Part shown: in pieces, positions 47,308-56,583 of the stretch
Layout of the letters: each line of letters begins with the position of its first letter
Numbering within the stretch: position 1 is the first letter of the stretch
NCBI GenBank assembly: GCA_001312505.1
Contig: BBDW01000002.1
Span: 124,001-188,000, forward strand
Origin: Mediterraneibacter faecis JCM 15917
Lineage (GTDB): Bacteria > Bacillota > Clostridia > Lachnospirales > Lachnospiraceae
Reading direction: 5' to 3'
Length of the DNA: 64,000 nt
The notes under the pieces: generated by a model
Told to the model about the DNA's origin: nothing
What the model saw: the letters and a program-made list of their open reading frames with translations, nothing else
The model's database searches: none
Position numbers and translations under genes: made by a program

Positions 47308-47449
47308 GTAACTGTTCAGAGCCAAGCAAAATTTCATAAAACAGCTATAAAATGCTTGCATTTTTAAGACTGTTTTTGAAATTTTATTTGGCGGATACGC
47401 CACACCGACGAAATGCGTAGCATTTTGGAGGTTGGCTCTGAACATTTAC
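47308..47449. mobile_element. 142-bp palindromic MITE-like element between rpsD and rpoA
   Basis: The terminal repeats GTAACTGTTCAGAGCCAA and TTGGCTCTGAACATTTAC match at 17 of 18 positions. Flanks AATAATTT (47300-47307) and AATAATTA (47450-47457) agree at 7 of 8. Inner hairpins are AAAATTTCA/TGAAATTTT, GGCG-GATA-CGCC and AAATGC-GTA-GCATTT. It has the same length and plan as the element at 29051 and related but diverged ends. It lies within the alpha-operon transcript. Confidence 0.75.
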
Positions 47450-47580
47450 AATAATTATGATTTGAAAGGATTGCGCAGGCATTTATGCAGGGCAATCCTA
47501 ACTAATCTGAATAAGTTGATTAGATACAGTTTTGTACCCCCCCCTCAACATATATTAAGCCCATAAGGAGGGTCTGTGTA

Positions 47581-48540
47581 GTGTTTGATTTTAATAAACC
47601 GAATATTGAAATTACAGATGTTTCAGATGACAAGAAATACGGAAGATTTGTCGTAGAACCGCTGGAGAGAGGATACGGAACTACGCTTGGTAACGCGCTG
47701 AGAAGAATTATGCTTTCTTCCCTGCCGGGAGCAGCAATCAGTTCTGTGAAAATCGACGGTGTACTGCACGAGTTCAGTTCCATCCCGGGTGTTAAAGAAG
47801 ATGTGACAGAGATCATCATGAACTTGAAATCTCTGGCTATCAAGAACACATCTGAGTCTGATGAAGTGAAGACAGCTTATATCGAGTTCGAAGGAGAAGG
47901 CGTTGTAACAGGTGCTGATATCCAGTGTGACTCTGATATTGAGATTGTAAACCCGGAGCAGGTAATTGCTACATTAAGCGGTGGCAAAGACAGCAAGCTT
48001 TATATGGAACTTACAATCACAAAAGGAAGAGGATATGTAAGCTCAGATAAGAATAAGACAGAAGATATGCCAATCGGTGTTCTTCCAATCGATTCTATCT
48101 ACACACCGATCGATCGTGTTAACCTGACAGTTCAGGATACACGTGTAGGTCAGGTTACAGATTATGACAAACTGACACTTGATGTCTGGACAAAAGGTAC
48201 AATGGCTCCTGATGAGGCTGTCAGCCTTGCAGCAAAAGTGTTAAGTGAGCATCTGAAACTCTTCATCGACCTGTCAGAGGTAGCTCAGCAGGCAGAAGTT
48301 ATGATTGAGAAAGAGGATGACGAGAAAGAAAAAGTTCTTGAGATGAGCATTGATGAACTTGAGCTTTCTGTTCGTTCTTACAATTGTCTGAAGAGAGCCG
48401 GAATCAACACAGTTGAAGAGCTCACAAACAAGACTCCGGAAGACATGATGAAGGTTCGTAACCTTGGTCGTAAGTCTCTCGAAGAAGTTCTTGCAAAACT
48501 GAAAGAACTCAATCTGGAACTGAACCACGGAGAAGAATAA
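47581..48540 (+). CDS. rpoA: RNA polymerase subunit alpha
   Basis: The alpha subunit scaffolds RNAP and binds activators and UP elements. The N-terminal domain has [20 protein letters not shown] and [20 protein letters not shown]. The C-terminal domain (about residues 245-319) has [20 protein letters not shown] and [11 protein letters not shown]. The start is GTG 47581, behind AAGGAGGGTCTGTGTA. A C8 run at about 47537 in the upstream spacer is probably inflated. Confidence 0.97.
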   Translation: MFDFNKPNIEITDVSDDKKYGRFVVEPLERGYGTTLGNALRRIMLSSLPGAAISSVKIDGVLHEFSSIPGVKEDVTEIIMNLKSLAIKNTSESDEVKTAYIEFEGEGVVTGADIQCDSDIEIVNPEQVIATLSGGKDSKLYMELTITKGRGYVSSDKNKTEDMPIGVLPIDSIYTPIDRVNLTVQDTRVGQVTDYDKLTLDVWTKGTMAPDEAVSLAAKVLSEHLKLFIDLSEVAQQAEVMIEKEDDEKEKVLEMSIDELELSVRSYNCLKRAGINTVEELTNKTPEDMMKVRNLGRKSLEEVLAKLKELNLELNHGEE

Positions 48541-48731
48541 TATTCTATATCCGTACTATGATAAATTATCAGGACACTCATGTCCTGCACAGGCTGTGAT
48601 TACAGTTTCGTGAATTGCAGCCCGCTGAAGATTGAATATCCTGGTGGTAAGCCCGAAGAGCACAGCAGGAGCATTTGATTAGTAAGCCCGAAGATGCATA
48701 ACCAAATGTTAATTAATGGAGGAAATTTGAA
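48541..48731 (+). repeat. Repeat- and hairpin-bearing spacer between rpoA and rplQ
   Basis: It contains a perfect hairpin CAGGACA-CTCA-TGTCCTG at about 48571-48588 and a tandem-like repeat GTAAGCCCGAAGA at 48647-48659 and 48682-48694. The usual rpoA-rplQ gap is much shorter. No open frame is seen. Confidence 0.55.
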
Positions 48732-49250
48732 ATGGCAAAGTATAGAAAACTTGGCAGAACAGCAAGCCAGAGAAAAGCTTTACTTAGAAACCAGGTAACA
48801 GCACTTCTTAACAACGGAAAGATCGTTACAACAGAAGCTAAGGCAAAAGAGATTCGTAAGCAGGCAGAAAGCCTGATCGCTCTTGCTGTAAAAGAGAAAG
48901 ATAACTTCGAAGAAGTTACAGTAATGGCTAAAGTAGCACGTAAAGATGCTGATGGCAAACGTGTGAAAGAAGTTGTTGACGGTAAGAAAGTTACTGTTTA
49001 TGACGAAGTTGAGAAGACAATCAAAAAAGATAAGCCAAGCAGACTGCACGCTAGACGTCAGATGCTGAAAGTTCTCTTCCCTGTTAAAGAAGGCGAGAAG
49101 AGAAACATGAAAGATGTTGACATGGTTGCAAAACTCTTTGATGAGATCGCTCCAAAATATGCTGATCGTAACGGTGGTTACACAAGAATCGTAAAGATTG
49201 GTCAGCGTAAAGGTGACGCAGCTATGGAAGTTCTGATCGAGCTTGTTTAA
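48732..49250 (+). CDS. rplQ: 50S ribosomal protein L17 (enlarged)
   Basis: L17 sits near the tunnel exit. N-terminal [20 protein letters not shown] and C-terminal [21 protein letters not shown] are canonical. At 172 residues it is about 45-50 longer than usual, through a charged insertion at about 65-115 ([33 protein letters not shown]). Ribosome site TGGAGGAAATTTGAA precedes the ATG. It is the last gene of the cluster, followed by a terminator. Confidence 0.95.
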   Translation: MAKYRKLGRTASQRKALLRNQVTALLNNGKIVTTEAKAKEIRKQAESLIALAVKEKDNFEEVTVMAKVARKDADGKRVKEVVDGKKVTVYDEVEKTIKKDKPSRLHARRQMLKVLFPVKEGEKRNMKDVDMVAKLFDEIAPKYADRNGGYTRIVKIGQRKGDAAMEVLIELV

Positions 49251-49273
49251 TTTGATAATATAGCTGATTTTTG

Positions 49274-49314
49274 ACTCTCATATAGGACAGAAATGTCCTG
49301 TATGGGAGTTTTTT
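49274..49314 (+). terminator. Terminator at the end of the ribosomal protein cluster
   Basis: CTCTCATATAGGACA-GAAA-TGTCCTGTATGGGAG forms a long nearly perfect hairpin, followed by TTTTTT. It lies about 25 bases after rplQ. Confidence 0.9.
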
Positions 49315-49387
49315 GCATATTACTAAAGTGTTTTTCATAGTTAAAATTGTCAAGTAAAAATTTGCTTTTGTGAAAACTGCACAAATG

Positions 49388-49419
49388 ATGTTAAAAAAAT
49401 AACGTTAAAACTTTAACAA
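49388..49419. promoter_or_regulatory. Two Rex-like operators upstream of adhE
   Basis: ACGTTAAAACTTTAACAA (49402-49419) matches the Rex consensus TTGTTAA-N4-TTAACAA in 12 of 14 defined bases, with a perfect right half. Immediately before it, ATGTTAAAAAAATAACGT (49388-49405) is a second, poorer copy overlapping the first. They end 8 bases before the -35. Rex senses NADH/NAD+ and commonly represses adhE, so control is likely by analogy. Confidence 0.65.
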
Positions 49420-49427
49420 CTGGTACA

Positions 49428-49456
49428 TTGACAATTAATTAACGAACTAGTATACT
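49428..49456 (+). promoter_or_regulatory. Promoter of adhE
   Basis: TTGACA (49428-49433), 17-base spacer and TATACT (49451-49456): nearly consensus. A CGGGTTG-like inverted repeat (AATCGGG / CCCGATC, 49467-49495) follows in the leader. The adhE ATG is about 100 bases downstream. Confidence 0.85.
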
Positions 49457-49564
49457 AATACCTGTAATCGGGAAACATAAAAACAACCCGATCGGATAAA
49501 ACTTGCAGGTTACGAAAACAGTGACTATAAAAATGATTTATTCAAGTACAGGAGGAATACTCAG

Positions 49565-52203
49565 ATGGCAAAGAAAGAGGCGGCAAAAACTGTAGAGACA
49601 AAGACAGTAAACACCGGATTCATTGATAACGTTGAAGCTCTTGAAGCAAAAATGAAAGAGATGCGCGAGGCACAGAAAATCTTCGCTACATTTACACAGG
49701 AGCAGGTTGACAAAATCTTCTATGAAGCAGCTATGGCAGCAAACAAGCAGCGTATCCCGCTTGCAAGACTTGCAGTAGAAGAGACTCAGAGAGGTATTCT
49801 CGAGGATAAGGTTATCAAAAACCATTACGCAGCAGAGTATATTTACAACGCATACAAAGATACAAAGACATGTGGTGTTGTAGAAGAAGATAAGGCATTT
49901 GGAATCAAAAAGATCGCAGAGCCAATCGGACTTGTTGCGGCAGTTATCCCTACAACAAACCCGACATCAACAGCAATTTTTAAAACACTGATCTGCTTAA
50001 AGACAAGAAATGCAATCATCATCAGCCACATCCGGCTGCTAAAGCATCTACAATCGCAGCAGCTAAAGTTGTTCTTGATGCAGCAGTGAAAGCAGGAGCT
50101 CCGGAAGGAATCATCGGTTGGATCGATGCTCCATCACTGGAACTTACAAACACAGTAATGAGAGATGCAGATATCATCCTTGCAACAGGTGGTCCTGGAA
50201 TGGTTAAAGCAGCTTACTCTTCAGGAAAGCCGGCACTCGGAGTTGGAGCTGGTAACACACCGGTTATCATCGACGATACAGCAGATGTAAGAATGGCAGT
50301 TAACTCAATCATCCACTCTAAGACATTTGATAATGGTATGATCTGTGCTTCTGAGCAGTCTGTAACAGTACTTGAAAGCGTATATGAGGAAGTTAAGAAA
50401 GAATTCCAGTACAGAGGATGCTACTTCCTGAAACCAGGTGAGGAGCTTGACAAAGTTCGTAAGACAATCATCATCAACGGTGCACTGAACAGCAAGATCC
50501 CAGGAAAATCAGCTTATGAAATCGCTCAGATGGCAGGCGTTGATGTACCGAAGAATACAAAGATCCTGATCGGAGAAGTTGAATCTGTAGATATTTCAGA
50601 AGAATTTGCACATGAGAAATTATCACCGGTACTTGGTATGTACAAAGCTAAAACATTTGATGAGGCTCTTGAGAAAGCAGCTCAGCTTGTAGCAGACGGT
50701 GGATATGGACATACATCTTCACTCTACGTACATCCGGCAGAGACAGAGAAGATTGCAAAACATGCAGCAGCAATGAAGACTTGCCGTGTACTGATCAACA
50801 CACCTTCTTCTCACGGTGGAATCGGAGACCTTTATAACTTCAAGATGGCTCCGTCCCTTACACTTGGATGTGGATCATGGGGTGGAAACTCTGTATCAGA
50901 GAACGTAGGAGTAAAACATCTGCTTAACATCAAGACAGTTGCAGAGAGGAGAGAAAATATGCTGTGGTTCAGAACACCTGAGAAAGTTTACTTCAAGAAA
51001 GGTTCTATGCCGGTTGCACTGGATGAGCTTGGAACAGTAATGCATAAGAAGAAAGCATTTATCGTAACAGACTCCTTCCTTTACAAGAACGGATATGTAA
51101 AACCGATTGAAGATAAATTAGATGAAATGGGAATCCAGCATACATGCTTCTTCGAAGTAGCACCAGACCCGACACTTCAGTGTGCACGCAAGGGTGTTGA
51201 CCAGATGAGACAGTTCGAGCCAGATACAATCATCGCTCTTGGTGGTGGATCTGCAATGGACGCAGGTAAGATCATGTGGATCATGTATGAGCATCCGGAA
51301 GCAAACTTCGAAGATATGGCTATGGACTTCATGGACATCCGTAAGAGAGTATTTACATTCCCTAAGATGGGAGAGAAAGCTTACTTCATAGCTATCCCAA
51401 CATCTTCAGGAACAGGTTCTGAGGTAACACCATTCGCAATCATCACAGACGCTGACACAGGTGTTAAATGGCCAATCGCTGACTACGCTCTGCTTCCAAA
51501 CATGGCAATCGTAGACGTAGACAACATGATGACACAGCCGAAGGGACTGACAAGTGCTTCAGGTATCGACGTTATGACACATGCAATCGAGGCATATGTA
51601 TCTATCATGGCAACAGATTACACAGATGGTCTTGCTATGAAGGCTGTTAAGCTTGTATTCGAGAACCTTCCATCTGCATACGAGAACGGAGCAAACGATC
51701 CGAAGGCTCGTGAAGAGATGGCAAACGCTTCCTGTATGGCTGGTATGGCATTCGCAAATGCATTCCTTGGTGTTAACCACTCCATGGCTCATAAGCTTGG
51801 TGCTTTCCACCACCTGCCGCACGGTGTTGCTAACGCAGTAATCCTTACAGAGGTTATGAGATACAATGCAGCAGAAGTTCCGACAAAGATGGGAACATTC
51901 TCACAGTATCAGTACCCACATGCACTTGCAAGATACGCAGAACTCGGACGCTTCGCAGGATGCACAGGTAAAGATGATAAAGAAGTATTTGAGAACTTCA
52001 TCGCTAAACTTGAAGAACTCAAAGAGAAGATCGGAATCAAGAAGACAATCAAAGATTACGGCATTGATGAGAAGTACTTCCTTGACACACTTGATGAAAT
52101 GTCAGAGCAGGCATTCAACGATCAGTGTACAGGAGCTAACCCAAGATACCCACTCATCCAGGAGATCAAAGATCTGTACCTGAAATGCTACTACGGAAAA
52201 TAA
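49565..52203 (+). CDS. adhE: Bifunctional acetaldehyde-CoA/alcohol dehydrogenase (frameshifted)
   Basis: AdhE reduces acetyl-CoA to ethanol in two NADH-dependent steps and forms spirosome filaments. The aldehyde dehydrogenase half has the catalytic cysteine in NGMICASEQSV. The iron-dependent alcohol dehydrogenase half has ALGGGSAMDAGKIMW, GTGSEVTPFAI and the metal-site helix GVNHSMAHKLGAFHHLPHG. The frame breaks near 50026 where ATCAGCCACATCC should be ATCAGCCCACATCC (ISPHPAAKASTIAAA). A single lost C joins both parts into about 880 residues, the family length. ACAGGAGGAATACTC precedes the ATG. Confidence 0.95.
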
Positions 52204-52254
52204 ATCGCATTGCATAAGCAGGCATATGACCGTTAGAATCTAAAATATACGAAG

Positions 52255-52297
52255 AGAGACAGAATGATGTTGAAAAGCATTGTTCTGTCTCTTTTTT
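52255..52297 (+). terminator. Terminator of adhE
   Basis: AGAGACAGAAT and ATTGTTCTGTCTCT pair (10-bp perfect core AGAGACAGAA/TTCTGTCTCT), followed by TTTTTT, 50 bases after the adhE stop. Confidence 0.9.
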
Positions 52298-52537
52298 ACG
52301 TGAGCAACGAGCTAAAGCTTATGATTGTTAATAAATAGACAATATATAAGAGACAAAAAATCTTGTTAAAAACTGCACAAACTTGCTCTAAAGGGGTTTT
52401 ATTTCTAAAAATTGTGAGATATAATGACATCATCAAAACAAAGTAAGAGCCGTAAGGCAAAAGGAACAGCCCCGCAGAGCTGAGATAAAACAAGAGCAGA
52501 CAAGAAGGAGCGTTCAAGATATAAGGAGGTCTATATT
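52298..52537 (+). promoter_or_regulatory. Upstream region of the APH-like gene
   Basis: TATAAT at 52420-52425 is a probable -10 with a weak -35. A Rex-like TTGTTAATAAATAGACAA lies at 52325-52342 (two mismatches). The string AAAACTGCACAAA (near 52369-52381) occurs also upstream of adhE (near 49374-49386). A roughly 100-base leader ends with ATAAGGAGG. No gene was found in this 240-bp stretch. Confidence 0.45.
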
Positions 52538-53293
52538 ATGAAGTTAGAAGAAAAAAATCTCATCGTGAAACGTGCTTACAAATCAGTCTATAAATGTGAT
52601 GATTGTATCGTGAAAGTTTTTAATGAAGGACATCCGAAGTCAGATGTATTTAATGAGGCTCTGAATACTGCAAGAGTGGAAGAGACAGGTCTGGACATTC
52701 CGAAGGTAAAAGAAGTAACTCAGATTGATGGAAAGTGGGCAATTGCTATTGAGTACAAAGCAGGTAAGACACTTGAGGACATGATGGAATCTGATATGAA
52801 GAATCTGGAAAAATATATGGAAGACTTTGTTGATCTCCAGTTACAGGTTCAGAGTAAGAAATCACCGCTTCTGAAAGGAATGAAAGATAAATTAGCTCGT
52901 CAGATCAATGGATTGAAAGATCTTGATGCGACTACACGTTATGAACTTCTGACAAGACTTGAGAGTATGCCAAAGCATAATAAAGTATGTCACGGAGACT
53001 TTAATCCGAGTAATGTGATCGTAGGAAAGAATGGAAAGATGACTGTAGTTGACTGGGCTCATGCAACACAGGGAAATGCAAGTGCAGATGCAGCAATGAC
53101 ATATTTGCTTTTCGCACTGAAAGATCAGAAAGTAGCAGATCTCTATCTGAAATTGTTCTGCAAGAAGAGTGATACAGCAATGCAGTATGTACAGCAGTGG
53201 CTTCCGATTGTGGCAGCAGCACAGTTATCTAAAGAAAATGAACTTGAAAAAGATTTTCTGATGAGATGGATTGATGTTGTTGATTATCAGTAG
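52538..53293 (+). CDS. Aminoglycoside phosphotransferase/choline kinase-like protein
   Basis: A 251-residue protein kinase-like fold enzyme of the APH family. The catalytic loop CHGDFNPSNVIV and the metal-binding VVDWAHA are clear, with AIAIEYKAGKTLEDMM in the N-lobe hinge. Real substrates in this family range from aminoglycosides to sugars and choline, and nothing here fixes it. It has its own upstream region and shares a terminator with the convergent hydrolase gene. Shared upstream motifs with adhE hint at redox-linked expression. Confidence 0.8.
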   Translation: MKLEEKNLIVKRAYKSVYKCDDCIVKVFNEGHPKSDVFNEALNTARVEETGLDIPKVKEVTQIDGKWAIAIEYKAGKTLEDMMESDMKNLEKYMEDFVDLQLQVQSKKSPLLKGMKDKLARQINGLKDLDATTRYELLTRLESMPKHNKVCHGDFNPSNVIVGKNGKMTVVDWAHATQGNASADAAMTYLLFALKDQKVADLYLKLFCKKSDTAMQYVQQWLPIVAAAQLSKENELEKDFLMRWIDVVDYQ

Positions 53294-53316
53294 AAAATAG
53301 AGTTGTTTCTAAAAAA

Positions 53317-53355
53317 GAAGCGCTGGAAGATGAAAATGAAATCTTCCGGCGCTTC
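53317..53355. terminator. Bidirectional terminator
   Basis: GAAGCGCTGGAAGAT and ATCTTCCGGCGCTTC pair over 15 bp with one mismatch, flanked by A-rich and T-rich ends. It separates the convergent APH-like and SleB-like genes. Confidence 0.85.
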
Positions 53356-53375
53356 TTAATCTTCTTTTTATTATT

Positions 53376-54545
53376 TTACCAACTTGTAAAGAAAACGTTA
53401 TCGCCAATTACAACACCGGTTCTGCTTGTCGATGGTGCGTACAGGAAGTAATAACAGTCGGCTACGGCAGCAAGACGAGCTCCGTTGATCGCATCCTGTG
53501 CAACCTGGATAGAAAGACTTCGTGGACCTTGCTTTAATACACGGTCTAAGGAACCTGTCCATACAGGAGCAAACTGTCCTTGGGCATAGATGACATCATG
53601 AATAGAATTCGGAAAGCGACTGCTATATACACGATTCATAATGACTGTAGCAACTGCAAGCATAGAGTCGTAATCATAGTGGGCCTCACATTGCAGGATT
53701 GCTGCAAGAAGTGTAAGGTCATCAGACGCAATGGCAGATCCGGAACTATTGGAGCCACCAGAAGAACTTGAACTTCCGGAGGATGAGGAACCTGAATTGC
53801 CGGAGTTCCCAGAGGAACTGGAAGTATTCGCTTTGTTCGCACTGGCAGCAGCCTCAGCTTTTGCGGCTGCTTCGGCTTTCGCAGCGGCTTCCGCCTGTTT
53901 CCTGGCTTCTTCTGCCTGACGAGCTGCCTCTTCTTCTTTGGCTTTCTGCAGTTTTGCATTTACCTCATTCAAATTAGTAGAAGTTGCAGCAGCTTTTGCC
54001 TGTAATTGTGTCTGCTGTGTCTGCAATTGATTCTGTAAATCTTTCATGGAAGCCTGCTGTGCTTCCAGGTCTGCTTTCTGATCGGCAATCTGCTGGTGAA
54101 CATCTTTCAGATTGTTCAGAGCTTTGCGGTCGTAGTTACTTAAATTTTCAATAAAATCAGCTTTGTTTAGAAAATCTGACATATTTTCTGCTGAGAAAAG
54201 CATCTCAAGCATTGTAGCACTTCCGTGCTCATACATATATTTGATACGGCTTTTCATATCTTCATACTGCTGATCTTCGTTTTTCTGCGCTTTCTCAAGA
54301 TCATCCTGTGTTTTGTCTATATCACTGTTGAGGAGCTCAACCTGCATCTCAGTATCAGATATCTTCTCACTCAGGGTGAGGATATCCTGGTTGATGCCTT
54401 TTAACTCGTTCTCAAGGGCAGAGGTCTGGTTTTGCAGATTGTCTATCGTGTCTGTAGCATAGACTGGAAGTGCAGAAAATACAATTGCAAGGGAACAAAT
54501 GAGCGCGGTGCCCGTATGTAACTTGCTTTTTTTGTAAAATGCCAT
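53376..54545 (-). CDS. Secreted coiled-coil cell wall hydrolase (CwlO/PcsB-like N-terminus, SleB-type domain)
   Basis: A 389-residue exported protein that probably cuts peptidoglycan. A signal peptide ends at about VYATDT (residue 32). A long coiled coil (about 33-215, Gln/Lys/Glu-rich) is like the FtsEX-controlled CwlO/PcsB hydrolases. An Ala/Lys/Glu and then Ser/Gly/Asn-rich linker (about 215-275) follows. The C-terminal Hydrolase_2 domain (SleB/CwlJ family) has LAAILQCEAHYDYDSMLAVA and NRVYSSRFPNSIHDVIYA. The combination differs from CwlO/PcsB, which end in NlpC/P60 or CHAP domains. GAAAGGATATTGAG precedes the ATG. No spore gene is nearby, so a vegetative role is plausible. Confidence 0.88.
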   Translation of the reverse strand: MAFYKKSKLHTGTALICSLAIVFSALPVYATDTIDNLQNQTSALENELKGINQDILTLSEKISDTEMQVELLNSDIDKTQDDLEKAQKNEDQQYEDMKSRIKYMYEHGSATMLEMLFSAENMSDFLNKADFIENLSNYDRKALNNLKDVHQQIADQKADLEAQQASMKDLQNQLQTQQTQLQAKAAATSTNLNEVNAKLQKAKEEEAARQAEEARKQAEAAAKAEAAAKAEAAASANKANTSSSSGNSGNSGSSSSGSSSSSGGSNSSGSAIASDDLTLLAAILQCEAHYDYDSMLAVATVIMNRVYSSRFPNSIHDVIYAQGQFAPVWTGSLDRVLKQGPRSLSIQVAQDAINGARLAAVADCYYFLYAPSTSRTGVVIGDNVFFTSW

Positions 54546-54594
54546 AATCTCAATATCCTTTCTTTAAATGACATTGCATAGTTGTTGAAAACCT

Positions 54595-54623
54595 ATTATA
54601 CTATAAAACAGAGAATTAATCAA
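54595..54623 (-). promoter_or_regulatory. Promoter of the SleB-like hydrolase gene
   Basis: On the minus strand TTGATT (54623-54618), a 17-base spacer and TATAAT (54600-54595) lie about 50 bases before the start codon. Confidence 0.8.
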
Positions 54624-54725
54624 ATTGGCACGAAATATTTTATGATTGTTTTACGAAATGATTAAAAAGATATTGCTTTTTGTAACAATTGACGGATAGA
54701 AAATACAGAAGATAAGGAAAAAAGT

Positions 54726-55583
54726 ATGGAAAAAAAGGAAATTAAGATTGTTGGATTAGATCTCGATGGAACACTTCTTACAGATAAGAAGGAACTTCTT
54801 CCTTATACGAAGAATGTGATCGGAGAGGCATTGCAGCATGGTACAGTTGTTCTTGTTGCAACCGGAAGACCATGGACAGGAGTTCCGGAAGAATTACGTG
54901 AGCTTCCGGGGATGGATTATGCACTGACTGCGAATGGGGGGGCAAGGATTATCGAGACGAGAACCGGAAAGGTACTGGAAGAACATCTGTTATCCAAAGA
55001 AGCAGCAAAAAAAGCAATTGCAATCGGAAGAAAATATGACACTCTGTTGGAAGTTTATTTTGATGGGCAGGGATATGCTCAGAAAGATGAGATCGCGCAG
55101 GTGAGAAAGTATCATAAGAATCCGAACATGTGGGATTATTTTCTGAGAACACGAATAGCGGTAGACAGACTGGAAGATCTGCTGGATGAAAAAGAAGGGA
55201 ATCTTGATAAAGTACAGATGTTGTTTGCAGATATGGAAGAGAGAGAAGAGGCATGGAAAGAGCTGGAGCGAGAAGGCGTCTTTGAACTGGTTGGCTCTCT
55301 TCAATATAATATAGAAATCAATGCAGTTGGTGTAAATAAAGGAACCGGACTTGTGAATCTTGGCAAGATGCTTGGAATCAGGCGGGAAGAGATCATGGCG
55401 TGTGGGGGATGGCGATAATGATATCGCAATGCTCAAGGAAGTTGGATTTGGGGGTTGCCATGGCGAATGCCGAAGAAAAGGTCAAAGCTGTAGCTGATTA
55501 TATTACGGAGAGCAACAATGATGAGGGGGCTGCAAAGGCCATCGAGAAGTTTGTCCTGAAACGAGGAGGGGGAATCATGTTAG
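54726..55583 (+). CDS. HAD-superfamily (Cof-type) phosphatase, frameshifted
   Basis: A Cof-type cytoplasmic phosphatase of sugar phosphates or cofactors. The nucleophile motif [14 protein letters not shown] is at residues 10-23, and NGGARI stands where relatives have NGAxI (seven-G run near 54938). The 3' part is broken at G5 runs 55404-55408 and 55450-55454; correction restores the metal-binding motif [24 protein letters not shown] third G5 run (55568-55572) hides the stop: with four G the gene ends TGTTAG at 55581-55583, overlapping uppP. As given, the last segment runs in frame into uppP, a false fusion. Confidence 0.85.
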
Positions 55584-56410
55584 AAGTATTAAAGGTTATC
55601 ATTTTAGGAATTGTGCAGGGAATCACAGAGTGGCTTCCAATCAGTAGTACAGGTCATCTGATTTTGGTAGAGCAGCTGATCCAACTGAAGCAGAGCGAGG
55701 CATTTACGAATATGTTCAATGTGGTGATCCAGTTCGGATCTATTATGGCGGTCGTAGTAATTTATTTCCATAAGCTGAATCCATTTTCACCGACGAAGAC
55801 GGAGAAACAAAAGAAGATGACAATTCAATTATGGATTAAAGTAGTGATCGGAACAATTCCGGCACTGATCGGAGGAGTGTTGCTGAACGACCTGATTGAA
55901 TCAAAACTGAGTAATGCATATGTTGTTGCATTGATGCTGATCGTTTATGGTATTTTATTCATTATAATTGAAAAACGTAATGAGACAAGAGAACCGAAAG
56001 TAAAAAGACTCTCCCAGCTTTCTGTGAAGACAGTTCTTCTGATCGGAGTCTTCCAGATGATGGCGATGATCCCTGGAACATCCAGATCCGGAGCAACAAT
56101 CGTAGGAGCGCTTGCACTTGGGGGGGTTTCAAGAGGTGTGGCAGCAGAGTTTACATTCTTCCTGGCAATTCCGGTTATGTTCGGAGCAAGTGCACTGAAG
56201 TTGTTTAAATTCGGTCTGGCATTTACCCCCCCGATGCAGGTATTCCTGCTTCTTCTTGGAATGATCGTATCCTTTGCAGTATCTGTTATAGCGATCAAGT
56301 TCCTGATGAAATATATTAAGAACCATGACTTCAAAGCATTTGGATATTACAGAATTGTACTTGGTATTATTGTATTTTTATTCTTTGGTATTCAGGCTTT
56401 ATTCAAATAA
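55577..56410 (+). CDS. uppP: Undecaprenyl-diphosphate phosphatase
   Basis: UppP (BacA) recycles undecaprenyl pyrophosphate for cell wall synthesis and can confer bacitracin tolerance. The 277-residue membrane protein has the signature motifs [19 protein letters not shown] and [18 protein letters not shown]. Runs of seven G (near 56121, LGGVSRG) and seven C (near 56226, FTPPMQ) each add a residue relative to the family pattern. ATG 55577 follows GGAGGGGGAATC and overlaps the end of the HAD gene. Confidence 0.95.
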   Translation: MLEVLKVIILGIVQGITEWLPISSTGHLILVEQLIQLKQSEAFTNMFNVVIQFGSIMAVVVIYFHKLNPFSPTKTEKQKKMTIQLWIKVVIGTIPALIGGVLLNDLIESKLSNAYVVALMLIVYGILFIIIEKRNETREPKVKRLSQLSVKTVLLIGVFQMMAMIPGTSRSGATIVGALALGGVSRGVAAEFTFFLAIPVMFGASALKLFKFGLAFTPPMQVFLLLLGMIVSFAVSVIAIKFLMKYIKNHDFKAFGYYRIVLGIIVFLFFGIQALFK

Positions 56411-56430
56411 TATGCATATTATAGCTTTTC

Positions 56431-56462
56431 TTTACTGTTCACAGTGTATTGTGAACAGTAAA
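56431..56462. repeat. Palindrome related to the GTTACTGTTCAC family
   Basis: TTTACTGTTCAC-AGTGTATT-GTGAACAGTAAA has perfect 12-bp arms. It shares 11 of 12 arm bases with the mobile elements at 29051. No convincing direct repeats flank it. It lies just after uppP and could act as a terminator for uppP, though no U tract follows. Confidence 0.6.
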
Positions 56463-56500
56463 ATTTTGTATTTGTGCAAGAAATAGTGCATAATTACCTC

Positions 56501-56528
56501 TTGCATTTTATAAAAAGCATGTTATAAT
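56501..56528 (+). promoter_or_regulatory. Promoter of the amino acid ABC transporter operon
   Basis: TTGCAT (56501-56506), 16-base spacer and TATAAT (56523-56528). The region CATGTTATAATTATAAACATG around the -10 is a near-perfect palindrome and may be an operator. Confidence 0.75.
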
Positions 56529-56583
56529 TATAAACATGTTATGAATTTTTATGCAAAACAAGATAAAACAGGAGGGTCTTAAT

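Noticed and set aside
53731..53977. Genes on the + strand opposite the coiled-coil hydrolase
   Set aside because: They are low-complexity reverse images of the Ala/Lys/Glu and Ser/Gly linker and have no ribosome sites.
55400..56410. HAD-UppP fusion protein
   Set aside because: The fused frame depends on extra G bases at three runs; correcting them restores a HAD stop overlapping a well-placed uppP start.
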